Position numbers and translations under genes: made by a program. From Adiantum capillus-veneris (Eukaryota > Streptophyta > Polypodiopsida > Polypodiales > Pteridaceae), in assembly GCA_014529385.2 (NCBI GenBank), contig CM043951.1, forward strand, positions 111,247,469-111,311,468: a stretch of DNA of 64,000 bases, written 5' to 3'. A model generated the notes under the pieces. The model did no database searches. It saw only the letters and a list, made by a program, of their open reading frames with translations, and had not been told where the DNA came from. Shown here in pieces: positions 11,046 through 22,211 of the stretch (position 1 is the first letter of the stretch; each line of letters starts with the position of its first letter).

Positions 11046-12363
11046 TGAGGGAGGGGGTATAGCGGCTTAGTACTTAGGCACCACAAAAGGATGGCGAATC
11101 CGCACACCCTTCACACATACACAAGCGCACTCCAAACACAAGATTAGGTGGCGATTCCACACACCTCACATGGGCAAAACATTGCAAGAAAACATACCCA
11201 CAAAACCTCAAGCTTTATTTAGAGAATAAGGCGAAGAAATGGGGAGCATAGGGTAGGGGAATGAGAAGGGAGAGAGTGGTAGAGCACATGGCGGATAGGT
11301 GGGAGTTGATGGCGAAGACTCGCACGAGGGTTATGGCCATCATCCTTCATTTAGTTGCCCTTCATCTTCCATAGCCAAGGGTGTAGAGGTCATGCTCAAG
11401 ACAAGCATGGTGATTGCGGTGATGGTGATGGTGTGGGTGTGTGTGTGTGCACTAGGCACACACAGTGCATAGTGTGTTCTTTGGTGATGTTGTGTGTGTA
11501 TTTAGTGTGATGGTGACCCCTCTTTATATAGGGGAGGAGGGGGGAGGACTTCTAGAATTTAGAAATGGAGAAATCATTATCTACATAGGCCATGTGACTG
11601 TGGGCCCCACTTGTCTGGCTGTGTGTATATGTGCCAGAACAACAGTCTCATGAGAGAGAGACTAAGAGAGAGAGATGGGTTGATGAAAAAAATTGAGAGG
11701 TGACATGGAGAATAAAGTAATTACAAGAGGGGAGAGAGGGGAGTGTGTTCAGAGGTGAATCTGTGTGCAGATGTGTGTGAACACAAGAAAAATCAGGTAA
11801 CCACCGGGTGGGGATGGGTCTATGGGCACCTTTTTCAGTGAAACTGAGTGTGTGTGAGTGTGGGGGAGGTTATTTAGCTACAAGACAAGAGACATGGAGC
11901 CCTTTAGAGAGAGAGGGGGGTAGTTGGGTCATGGGATATGATAGGAGAGAGAAAGAGGGGGTGGGGTATACTATTTTGGAAGATAGGGTAAGTTGCATGT
12001 GAGTTAGGGTGCATTATTGGTGAGTTATAATGCATTATTGGTGAGAGATGGGGTAGCTTGAGGGGAGAGAGAAAGGAGAAAGGACAAGGGGAAGAGAGAG
12101 GGGGTTAAACTTTTGAGTGGAGGAGAGGAAAAGGAACACACGGCGGGGCAACAGTGAAGAAAAAAGGAGGCAAGGTGGGGATGGGCTACCCCGCAGGCAT
12201 GAGATGGCCTATTTTACCTTTCTTATATATTTACATAATCATACTTTTTTTTTTCTTACTTTTTCCAATGCCTTTTATCACTCCCTCCCTAAGAGGGGGT
12301 TTTCATGGGGTGGGGACGAGAGAAGAGGGGTATGGGAGCTTGGCTTGTGAAAAGCCCTTATCA
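10780..12363 (-). repeat. 3' LTR of gypsy C (left copy)
   Basis: This 1584-bp LTR closely matches 18502-19902. The main difference is a ~180-bp stretch (about 10935-11110) present only here, which contains a (GT)n(GA)n microsatellite at 10989-11045. The remaining differences are scattered single bases, so the insertion looks fairly recent relative to gypsy A. Confidence 0.88.
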
Positions 12364-12385
12364 TTAGCCCTCCCCTTTTGGCTAG
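12364..12385 (-). other. Polypurine tract region of gypsy C
   Basis: Read on the minus strand, AAAAGGGGAGGGCTAA lies directly before the TGATAAGGGC start of the 3' LTR. This is the position and composition expected for the plus-strand primer. Confidence 0.65.
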
Positions 12386-12391
12386 AGGCAT

Positions 12392-15300
12392 TCATGTCTC
12401 TAGCTCATCTGTTTTATCATTATCGTCGAAGGTGGCGGCTGATGGTGTGTCCTCATCTGGAATGTCAATTGGTGGAGCCTGGTCAAATCGAAGAAAATAA
12501 GGTTTAACTCGCCAACCATTTACCCTGGTTTTATGAAGTTTTCCATCAGCCTCCATAAGCTGGTAGCTTCCATTAGCATACTTTTTCCTGATGATGAAAG
12601 GGCCTTCACATCGGAGCAGGAGTTTCTTATCCTTGCGTGTGTCGAAGCGATTGTCGTAGCGGAGCACCAACATTCCTTTGTTCAATTCTGTTTTCCGGAG
12701 ATGCTCGTTAAAGCTAAGCTGTCTATGGTCTGCTTGTGCTGCATAATAATTTATTGCTTCTTCTTTGTCCAGCTGCAGTCTTTCCAAGTTGATGATGTGA
12801 TCTCTCAAATGCATGTTGGGTTGTTGAAGTTGGCTTGCCATTACTCTGAGACTTTGTAGTTGCACTTCAGTAGGCAAGATTGCTTCCTTATCAAATACTA
12901 GATGATACGGTGTGAATCCCAAGGATGTACGAAATGAAGTTCTGTAGGCCCATAAAGCTGGTAGTAGATACTTATCCCAGTCTCCAGGACGATTGTTTAC
13001 CTGCTTGGTAATAATTTTAGAAACCATTCCATTTACCTTTTCAACTAGGCCATTACATTGAGGGTAATATGGTGAAGAGTGCCTCCTTGTAATGCCCAGT
13101 TTCTGCATTAATTCTCCTACCAAGTGTGCTTTGAAACCTGGCCCTCTATCAGAGATGATCTCTAAAGGTGTGCCAAACCTACAACATATGTGCTCGTAGA
13201 TAAATTTAGCTACCTCTACCGCTGTGATTCTAGTGGTGGCTGTAGCCTCTGCCCATCTAGTCATGTAGTCGACCCCCATGATAATGTAGAATTTTCTTGA
13301 GTTGGCCCTAGGTAATGGCCCAATGGCATCGATACCCCATTTTGCAAATGGGCCATATGAGAGAATAGGTGTCTGTGGTTCAGGCATAAGTGACCTAGAG
13401 CTAGCCTTTTGACACAACTTATACGTTTTGCACCAGTGGTGTACATCACGGTTGAGGCTAGGCCATATGAAGCCTGCCTGCAAGATTTTCCTACTTGTTA
13501 TGTCTAGGGCAAAGTGACCACCACAAACCCCGTCGTGACAACTAGCAATTACTCGCGTGATTTCCTGAGAGAGAGGGACCTTCCTGAGTATTTGGTCCTT
13601 ACCCTTACAGTACAAACCGTCATTGATGAGCCGATACCTTGTGGCCTTCCGCGTCAGCCATTGCTTCTGTCCCTTTGTTAAATCTGATGGGCATTCCCCT
13701 GTTTCCAAAAAATGCATGATGTCGGGCAAGGCATCACTTCCTTGAAATAGAGGGAGCTTTAGTTTTATTGCTCCAACCACCACTTCCTGTAGTCTTTCAC
13801 TTGCTAGGGAATCTGCTTCTTGGTTTTGAGCCCTTGGGATATGGTGTATTTGAACTTCTTCAAACTTACCCAACAAGGTTTTTACACCACTTAAGTGAGT
13901 CCTTAAACTAGGATTCTTGCATGTCCATGCTCCATTTACTTGCCTTACCAGAAGTAGAGCATCCCCAAATACATTAAGGCGTTGTACACCTTGCGAGACA
14001 CACCATTGTAGACCCTTGGTTAGTGCTGCATACTCAGCTTCATTATTAGAATGTGAATCTAACAATTGGCCCAACGAAAATACCTTTGTCCCTTTGTCAT
14101 CAAAGACCACTATGCCTGCAGCTGCTTTGTCGGACGCTCGCTTGTAGGCTCCATCAAAGTAGAGAGAGTATGCTCCTTCTACCATCGGTGGTAGTGGAGG
14201 TAATCGGACTTCTCCTTCCTTAGATTGCTTCTCCTTCCCTTCAAAGACTTGGTAGGTCATGAGTCCCCCCAAACTTGCCCTTGTCGTGCTTTCTACCTGT
14301 ACTGTGTAGTCAAACTCTTGCAGACGAACTAGCCATTTAGTAATTCTAGCAGACACATCCATGTGTTGTACAACATAGGGAAATATTTCATCCATGGTTA
14401 GAATCACAAATTGCTTAGGCAGCAAATATGACCTAAACTTTGTAGTTGCAAATCTAAGGGCTAGGACTAAGTGTTCCACATGGGTGAAACCTTTCTCTCC
14501 TGCTGTCATCATTCGACTAGAGAAGTAGATTGGCCTCATGAAAGATGTCGTCGTATCCTTTTGGAGTAGCACAGCCCCCAATGAGTCATCACCAACACTT
14601 GAGGTGACATAGAATTTTTCATCCCACTTAGGTGGTGAGATAGTTGGCAGAGTGTCTAAGACCTCCTTTACCTTGTTGTAGTGATGTTCGCTTTCCTCGT
14701 CCCAAGTGAAAGTTGATCTTTGAGTGAGTTGTTGCAGTGGTAGAACAAGTTGTGATAGTAGATGTATGAATCTACTTAAGTACCTCACCTTCTGTAGAAA
14801 AGAGACCAGTTGACGTGCGGTCGTTGGTGAAGGTAGGGCTATGAGTGCGGACACCTTACTTGGGTTGGCGTTGATACCTCTTGCTGAAATTTCATGGCCT
14901 AGTAGAATGAATTTACTCTCCCCAATGTGACATTTATCCACATTTAATTGCCCACCTAGGCTCTGCAACCTGGCCAAACCTTCAGTTACCTTTTCTAAAT
15001 GTGAAATACGGGAGCTATATATACAAAAATTATCAATGAACACTCTTATGGATGTTCCAAAGAACGGTTGAAAAACATATGTGACATATCTTTGGAATGT
15101 GGCAGGTGCATTTGTGAGACCAAATGGCATAACCCTGTATGCAAAACAACCCCATGGCGTGATAAAAGTGGTTTTTAGCTGATCTTCCAAGGCTATGCGT
15201 ATTTGAAAGTATCCTGAATAACCATCACAGACGGTATAGCATTCAAAACCCGCTACTTAATTCAGAATTTCATCCAAGAAAGGGAGAGGAAAGTGGTCTC

Positions 15301-17674
15301 TCTTTGTAGCTGCATTTAGTGGTTTGTAGTCAACATAGACCCTCCACTTACCATTATTTTTAGGCGTCACCACTACAGGTGACACCCATTCTGAGTTTTC
15401 TACACGATAGATGAATCCCGCCTCCAACAGTTTCCTTACCTCGGCTAAGAGTGCCTTTTCTTGTATGACCCCCAGTCGTCGTAGCTTTTGCACAACTGGT
15501 TGTACCCCTTCCTTCATCTTAATATGATGTTCCACCACTGTAATGCCTATGATTCTTTCATAGTTGTCAATGAACAGGTTAGGAAATCCCATCAACATTT
15601 GCAAAAAACTATCTTTCTCCTCAAGTGTTAATTCCGTAGACAACATACCCTTCAACCTACTTCCTCCTAGGCCAGGTGATTTTCTCTCCTCTTCATTGGG
15701 TTTCCCTTTTGGTGATGGATCACCAGTTGTGCTTACCCTTTGTGGATCCTTCATAATGATACCCATCACATCAATGGAACTGTCACTTTCGTCGGTGGAT
15801 GTGGTCTCCTCCTCAGAACTGGAAGATTCGCTAGTGGTTTCATCTGCCGATGTTTCCAGATTCATTTGCTTCTGCTTGCCAATCCTCATGTCGTAGTATA
15901 TTGTCTCCCCTTTCTTACCGGTCATGCCTAGAAGGCCAGTACCCCAATCTTGTTTTGCCTTCATGGCCATTAACCATGGCCTTCCCAAAATTAGTGGATA
16001 GCCCTTCCCCTTAGTAGGCATTACAAAAACATCTACCTCTACCTCAGTGTTGAAAGCTTTTATTTTCACGGCACTTACCACACCCACACACTTTACTTTT
16101 GCGTTGTTTTCCATCTTTGCCTTGCATGGAGAAGTCCTGTCAGCCTCGAGCCCTAATCAAAGCATCATAGCTTCGCTCATTACACAGATTTGTGCACCTC
16201 CATCAATGTAGGTGTTTCCAACCCTCTTTCCTTTTATGTTTACGTCGACAATTGGAAGGATGTCATCCATGTTGCATCCCGAAATTACTCCGGCTACCTT
16301 TGTTTTGGAGCATCTTGTACTTACCATTTTAGACCATTGTCGCCTTACTTTTGGTGCAAGATGTAGCAGTTGTGGCCATGTAATCTTCGGTCCTTGCTCT
16401 GCCACATCCAATGTTAGATCATAGGGCTTAGAACTTTCCCCTAGCTGGAAGTCGGTGATGCCCAATTTCCGTCCTGGCCTGGATGGCCTCTTGCTAGTTT
16501 CTCCTCTCATGCTTCTCTCATCATCTGATTGTGTAGCTTTCTCCCTCCTAGATCTTTTCACAGTCATGGATTCAAGTGGTTCTAAAAAGGTTACCTTCTC
16601 CTTACCCTTGTCCCTCTCCTTTGCTCTGGGTGGATCCACTACTACGGCTTTTCCTTTCTCTTCTAGCCTTATGATGTTTACAAGGCGATCAGGTGGTGGG
16701 GCTGGTGGAAGAGGTGGGATGGATGCTTGTAGTGGTGTCTGGGGTGGACGTAGAATTTGTGTTGGTGGGGGTGGTGCTCGGGGTGGGGGTGTTATTTCTC
16801 TAGGGGGTGACAATTGGTTCCTCCTACCTCCTCTATTATAGTTTTGTCGTGGTTTGGGACAGTAGTACATACCGTGACCGTCTTCTCCGCAGTTGTAGCA
16901 ATGATACTCCCTGTTTTGTCATCGTGCTCTTCCAGGGTCTTGATCTCTTTCTTGACTCCTCCCTTGCTGTATTAAGTGGACAGACAAATTCTGCAGTTGG
17001 TCAGTAATATGGGCCAACATATCTTGTTGGTCATCTCTTACCCCAAGAGCCGGTGGTGGTGGTATGGTGGTTGTCGTAGTTGCTGGTCGACGCGATGTTC
17101 CTGCTTCTGTTGACTCGGTTTCTTTGGTTTTCATTCGCAGCTTCTTGTCCTTAAGGAGAGCAATCTCAATGGCTAACTCGTACGTAGCTGGGAATCTACC
17201 TTTCACCTTCTCCTTGAGAAGCGGCCATAAGCCATGCGTGAACCGATCTTTTTTTAGGAAATCAGGTGCGGCTTCCCCCCTTGCCATCGACTCAACCCAC
17301 CGTTCCCACAAATCCACAAATTTGGACTCATAGGTGGCATATTCTAAAAGACCCTCCTGCTTCAAGTCTCTCAACTTGTCCCACAACTTTTCTGAAGTGG
17401 TACCTCCCCCAAAGCGCCCCTTAAAAGCGGTTTTTAAGGGTTCCCAGTCATCCTTGGTTGCTTGTGGAAGTGCATTGTACCATGATCTAGCTTCTAGCTT
17501 CATGAGATGCTTAAAGATTCTAACCCGGGATTCATCCGTATCTTTGTTGCTCACTACACATGCTACTTCAAAGTCATCTAGGAATTCTGTTAGCAAATCC
17601 TCCCCCTTCTTTCCTTTAAATGTTGGAAATGCTACACTTGCCATCATTACTGAGAGAGAGCTAGAAAGACACAC
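12392..17674 (-). pseudogene. Gypsy C gag-pol polyprotein with three in-frame stops
   Basis: One frame covers Gag, protease, RT, RNase H, aRNH and integrase, about 1760 codons. Gag has a capsid region and the knuckle CYNCGEDGHGMYYC (about 16880-16905). Protease shows YIDGGAQICVM (near 16190-16220). RT has DYKPLNAATKRDHFPLPFL (near 15300). Its catalytic box reads FIDNF (near 15025), so the second Asp is Asn. The aRNH begins YFDGAYKRAS (near 14155), with NNEAEYAAL downstream. Integrase has CxxC in CKTYKLCQKA, then WGIDAIGP (near 13330), ISDRGPGF (near 13145) and NGLVEKVNG (near 13035). Stops at about 16918 and 16154 fit CGA-to-TGA, and the one at about 15255 fits CAA-to-TAA. The loss is recent but complete. 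Confidence 0.92.
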
Positions 17675-17726
17675 TGCTTAACTTGCAAAAGTTTTTTCTT
17701 CTTTACAAGGAGGCGTGTATACCCTC

Positions 17727-18399
17727 TTATACTAGGACATAGATTAAAACTTCAAACGGTACATTGCCTTGTACCAAAGGTAAGACAAATGGTTGATCTA
17801 ATGCTAGAACCTCAAAAAATCGCTCCCCACCCAGCATGGTGTCAATGACGTGCTGGTAGTGAGCCTTCAAATCCAGTATCACCTTGATTGAGCGTACACG
17901 TGTTGGTATGTGTGATCTGTCTTGAGGTAGGTTGTACTGATTCATGTGAAGCTTAGAGGTGCTTAGTCACTGTCCAAGCTTGTGGGAGAGGGTGGTGTTC
18001 TTTCCTGAAACAAACTCAGTAGATCCCTAGTTTCTCTAGTGAGAGTGTGAGCCAATGATTCCGTTATCTGTGCTGCAGCATCAGGTGCGACTTGAAAACT
18101 GACTGTGCTAATTACCTCGGTGACTTGAGTTACCCGATTCTCAAAGTAGAATAGTGTTGATTCTCTATTGTGTAGAGCTCCTTCCATTTTGTTGTTGTGG
18201 GTTGGTTGTAGGTTGAGGACATGGTTTCGACCTTCTCCTTCTTCTTCTTGGCACTTGGCCTATGTATATCCACTGGGTTTGGCGTGTTGGTTGACTCTCC
18301 CACTCCAAATTGATTACCATTACGCCTGGCACTCGAGCTTCGATGGAGATGCGGAGTTCGTCTAGTTGTGCTTGGAGGTCTTCTTCTTATGTCGTCCAA
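17727..18399 (-). pseudogene. Gypsy C leader region with possible upstream ORF fragments
   Basis: Between the primer site and gag, three short minus frames are found at 18399-18130, 18187-17963 and 17945-17727. They overlap or abut but lie in different frames. One has a basic, Ser/Arg-rich start (RRRPPSTTRRTPHLHRSSS), another is helix-like with alternating hydrophobics. Tat/Ogre elements of seed plants often carry an extra ORF before gag (family knowledge), so this may be a decayed version. No recognisable domain is visible. Confidence 0.35.
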
Positions 18400-18479
18400 T
18401 TAGCAAATCCTGCTAGCCATTCATCCATTCACAATAGTTTAGGGGTTTCAATCTTGTAAACTGAAGGGTTTCATGAAAA

Positions 18480-18500
18480 TATCCTCAGTGGGGGCACCAA
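18480..18500 (-). other. Primer binding site of gypsy C
   Basis: Reading away from the 5' LTR on the minus strand, TTTGGTGCCCCCACTGAGGA begins one base after the LTR edge at 18502. It is essentially the element B site. Confidence 0.72.
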
Positions 18501-18501
18501 A

Positions 18502-19902
18502 TGACGGGAGCAAAGCGAAACCCCGAACCCTCGACGGCCTCTAAAACACCGGGGACCGAATGGAGCGCCTCGAGCTTGTCATGGTAAAGCAAACAGGGGC
18601 ACCACCTAGCTTCAGCGGCTAGGACGCAAACAACACACCACCATAACAAAGTTTTACACAAGCGCACTCAAAACACAAGATTAGGTGGCTATTCTGCACA
18701 CCTCACATGGGCAAAACATTGCAAGAAAACATACCCACAAAACCTCAAGATTTATTTAGAGAATAAGGCGATGAAATGGGGAGCATAGGGTAGGGGAATG
18801 AGAAGGGATAGAGTGGTAGAGCACATGGCGGATAGGTGGGAGTTGATGGCGAAGACTCGCACGAGGGTTATGGCCATCATCCTTAATTTAGTTGCCCTTC
18901 ATCTTCCATAGCCAAGGGTGTAGAGGTCATGATCAAGACAAGCATGGTAATTGCGGTGATGGTGATGGTGTGGGCGTGTGTGTGTGCACTAGGCACACAC
19001 AATGCATAGTGTGTTCTTTGCTGATGTTGTGTGTGTATTTAGTGTGATGGTGACCCCTCTTTATATAGGGGAGGAGGGGGGAGGAATTCTAGAATTTAGA
19101 AATGAAGAAATCATTATCTACATAGGCCATGTGACTGTGGGCCCCACTTGTCTGGCTGTGTGTATATGTGCCATAACAACAGTCTCATGAGAGAGAGACT
19201 AAGAGAGAGAGATGGGTTGATGAAAAGAAAGTCAGAGGTGACATGGAGAATAAAGTAATTACAAGAGGGGAGAGAGGGGAGTGTGTTCAGAGGTGAATCT
19301 GTGTGCAGATGTGTGTGAACACAAGAAAAATCAGGTAACCACCGGGTGGGGATGGGTCTGTGGGCACCTTTTTCAGTGAAACTGAGTGTGTGTGAGTATG
19401 GGGGAGGTTATTTACCTACAAGACAAGATACATGGCGCGCTTTAGAGAGAGAGGGGGGTATTTGGGTCATGGGATATGATAGGAAAGAGAAAGAGGGGGT
19501 GGGGTATACTATTTTGGAAGATAGGGTAAGTTGCATGTGAGTTAGGGTCCATTATTGGTGAGTTATAATGCATTATTGGTGAGAGGTGGGGTAGCTTGAG
19601 GGGAGAGAGAAAGGAGAAAGGACAAGAGGAAGAGAGAGGGGGTTGACCTTTTGAGTGGAGAAGAGGAAAAGGGACACACGGCGGGGCAACAGTGAAGAAA
19701 AAAGGTGGCAAGGTGGGGATGGGCTACCCCGCAGGCATGAGGTGGCCTATTTTACCTTTCTTATATATTTACATAATCATACTATATTTTTTTCTTACTT
19801 TTTCCAATGCCTTTTATCACTCCCTCCCTAAGAGGGGATTTTCATGGGGTGGGGGCGAGAGAAGAGGGGTATGGGAGCTTGGCTTGTGAAAAGCCCCCAT
19901 CA
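18502..19902 (-). repeat. 5' LTR of gypsy C (right copy)
   Basis: This 1401-bp copy lacks the microsatellite-bearing stretch found in the left LTR but otherwise tracks it closely. It should hold the promoter for gag-pol transcription on the minus strand. GCGA follows it as the TSD. Confidence 0.88.
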
Positions 19903-19906
19903 GCGA

Positions 19907-20431
19907 CATCGCTAATGCCCCCCGCTTCGAGATAGGGAGTGAGTCCCACAGTAGAGAGAGAGAGGAAAACCCGGAGGTCGTCAAGTGGGCAAAGCCAAGC
20001 AATGCCAAGTGGCCGGACAAAGGGGAAGACCAAAGGAGCAGGGACAACTCTAAGCCGAGGCGGACAAAGTGAACCAAAGAGCAAAAGGGGCCAAGGAGGA
20101 TTCGGATAGAGGGAGGAGGTCAAAGTCAAAAATTGAGTAGTGCAAGGCTAAGCCCAAAGAGGGTAAAAAATTGAAGGATAAAAATAAAAAATAAAAAATG
20201 CCAAGGGCAATAGCGACATCGCTAATGCCCCCTCCCAAGTGCAAAGAGCGAAGAGGAGAGCAGATGGAGCAAAGCGGTGCCCCCCTTCCCAAAAGATAAC
20301 AAAAAAGGGTGCCATATGGACCAATTAAAGGGCAGTTTCCTGAAAATGAACCCCCACCCTATAAAAGTAAAAAATTGATCAAATTAGGGCCTTTTTTTGG
20401 ACTAGTTTTGTGTCGTTTTGAAGCCTACAAA
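19907..20431 (+). repeat. 3' LTR of element B, second segment
   Basis: This lies between gypsy C and the CACTA element. The last ~45 bp (from about 20387) align with the 5' LTR near 6930-6970. The rest has no counterpart in the 5' LTR. It contains an imperfect palindrome at 20205-20230 whose arms match the sequence split by gypsy C at 10768-10779 and 19903-19920. Confidence 0.72.
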
Positions 20432-20443
20432 CACTACAAGAGG
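20432..20443 (+). repeat. Left terminal inverted repeat of the CACTA element
   Basis: CACTACAAGAGG matches the right end exactly over 12 bp. Terminal CACTA is the superfamily signature and marks where the transposase cuts. Confidence 0.95.
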
Positions 20444-20452
20444 CTCTTCATA

Positions 20453-20572
20453 TTAGCGACGCTCACACAGCGACGCTCAAAAAAAAAAATCCCGGCGTCG
20501 CTATGAGCGTCGCTATAAGCGTCGCTATGAGCGTCGCAAATTTACAAAGAAATTTGCGACGCTCATAGCGAC
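20453..20572 (+). repeat. Left subterminal repeat array (GCGTCGCTAT motif)
   Basis: About eight copies of GCGTCGC or its complement GCGACGC occur in both orientations within 120 bp of the left end. In En/Spm, TNPA binds a short repeated motif near each end and brings the ends together (family knowledge). The same role is inferred here. Confidence 0.83.
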
Positions 20573-20663
20573 GCCAGCTGGGGTAAAAAAAATAACCGAG
20601 CGCGCCCAAAAACTCAGATCTCAGATCTGAGTTTTTCGGCGCCCTCAAGCAAAGAGCAGGTAA

Positions 20664-20665
20664 CG

Positions 20666-20707
<42 letters not shown>

Positions 20708-20709
20708 CT

Positions 20710-20760
<51 letters not shown>

Positions 20761-20878
20761 AGAGGAAGGAGAGCCAGGTATGCTCCTTCCCTCTCCTCAT
20801 TCTCATGTTCCCTTCCCCTCTTTCTCTCTCCCTCTCTCTCTCTCTCACACACACACATACACACACACACATAGTGTT

Positions 20879-20938
<60 letters not shown>

Positions 20939-21170
20939 AACAAAAACAAAAACGCACACACATACATAAACAAAGAATGCACACACACATTGAGAGAGAA
21001 AAAGAGAGAGAAAGCATGCATAAATAAAAAACGCACGCATTGAAAGAGGAAAAGAGAGAGAGAACATGCATAAACAAAAAACACACACATTGAAAGAGGA
21101 AAAGAGAAAGAAAACATGCATACGATCCAAAAAAACGCACACACATTGAGAGAGAAAGAAAGAGAAACTA
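20664..21170. repeat. Microsatellite-rich stretch: (CT)n, (CA)n, (GA)n and ~50-bp tandem units
   Basis: Runs of CT (20664-20703), CA (20711-20757), CT/CA (20825-20872) and GA (20882-20934) are followed by about four imperfect ~50-bp units (20945-21170). Each unit combines an ACGCACACACATT block, a GAGAGAAAAAGAGA block and a CATGCATAAA block. Long open frames across this region are low-complexity artefacts. This is probably untranscribed or leader sequence of the transposon. Confidence 0.85.
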
Positions 21171-21520
21171 AGGGAGCGTCGTAGGAAACTAATTAAAATT
21201 AAAAGACCTAAAGATCTAGCCGACGAGGAGTTGAACTGAAGACCTATTATTCAAGAGGGAAATGGCATAATCAATCTATCATACTTGGCATGGGTGATAG
21301 AAAGGTTATACCATTTATCTCTTTTTATTGGCACACACATCCACACACGCGCACACACACAGGAAGAAGAGAGTTATAACGTCGTAGGAAACTATCTTAA
21401 AAGACGTTAAAGATTAGGTTATATGTAGACTTACATTAAATTAGATTTAGGTTTATTTTTAACTAGATTTACGTTTATTTAAGCTAGATTTAAATTTACG
21501 TTATATTAGATTAGATACGG

Positions 21521-21671
21521 GTCTCCATAGACTGCGATGCCTGCATGAAGCGGGTGAAGAAAGCCCTCAATGGAATATAGGGTATTGCTGCCTTCACTCA
21601 TGGTGGGCTCCGTCGATCCAAAAGTACTGGTGAAATGTCTTCAGAAGACAGGGAAGAAGGTGGATCTTCAG
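21521..21671 (+). pseudogene. Captured fragment of a heavy-metal-associated (HMA) domain gene
   Basis: Translation from 21521 gives VSIDCDACMKRVKKALNGI and then a stop at 21578-21580. In another frame, 21606-21671 gives GSVDPKVLVKCLQKTGKKVD. Together these are the start and end of a plant HMA fold of the ATX1/HIPP type, including the metal-binding CxxC (CDAC). The middle of the domain is altered or missing. It lies between the microsatellites and the transposase gene, with no link to transposition, so it is best read as a host gene piece picked up by the transposon. HMA proteins bind copper or other metals; this fragment cannot fold normally. Confidence 0.72.
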
Positions 21672-22097
21672 GGCGGTAGGAGTCACTACATCCCCGACAC
21701 AATGACCATCTAGACAACCTCTAGTCATTAGACTTACGTTAAATTAGATTTAGCTTTATTTTTAGTTAGATTTACGTTTATTTAGATTTACGCTTATTTA
21801 CGTTAGATCGAGTCCACGCAAGAATTACTTACGGTTTAGGGTTTAGAGTTAGACGAACAGTGAAAAGATCTACTGTGAAAAGATGTTAAGATGAAGTGAA
21901 GTGCTACAACTAGAGAAGAGGCAAAGGGATTTTGTCCACTACATGCAGTATCATGTAGACGTGGGTGTCTAGATTTCTTGTACCCACAAATATAGGTATT
22001 GACCAATAAAGACGAGATTATAACCCGGTGGTTCTGATCTCCGTGCACCTCTAGACCGAGGTGTGCGGGGATTGGACATGACTAGAGAATGTGAGGT

Positions 22098-22149
<52 letters not shown>

Positions 22150-22211
22150 GACGAAGAATGCCAATAGAATATTAAATTTGTTGTCCAGGTTATAAGTTTT
22201 TTATCCTCATT
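21672..22211 (+). other. Transposon leader between HMA fragment and transposase gene
   Basis: No convincing coding signal is seen. An AT-rich segment with TTAGATTTA and ACGTTTATTT words occurs on both sides of the HMA fragment (about 21425-21515 and 21735-21810), as if that fragment lies within a duplicated intron-like sequence. A (GA)n run sits at 22100-22146. A possible untranslated exon or splice acceptor precedes the ATG at 22212, but I cannot fix it. Confidence 0.45.

Larger units (their letters stand above)
10780..19902 (-). mobile_element. Gypsy C: near full-length Tat-like Ty3/gypsy element
   Basis: The LTRs (10780-12363 and 18502-19902) bracket one gag-pol frame read on the minus strand. 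The right LTR is therefore the 5' LTR. The LTR ends are TGAT...ATCA, and the shared flank is GCGA (10776-10779 and 19903-19906). The polymerase region is in one frame across 17674-12392 with only three stops, so this is one of the best preserved retroelements in the window. An archaeal-type RNase H lies between the standard RNase H and integrase, the Tat-lineage hallmark. It sits in the 3' LTR of element B. Confidence 0.92.

Noticed and set aside
16455-16841. Plus-strand frames opposite gypsy C gag
   Set aside because: Shadow frames of the minus-strand polyprotein, which has conserved motifs.
19442-20292. Proline/Leu-rich minus frames near the right LTR of gypsy C
   Set aside because: Shadow frames across LTR and purine-rich sequence; no motif.
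20463-21146. Long overlapping open frames rich in Ser/Leu/Cys/Val
   Set aside because: They translate CT, CA and GA microsatellites and have no domain; low-complexity artefacts.
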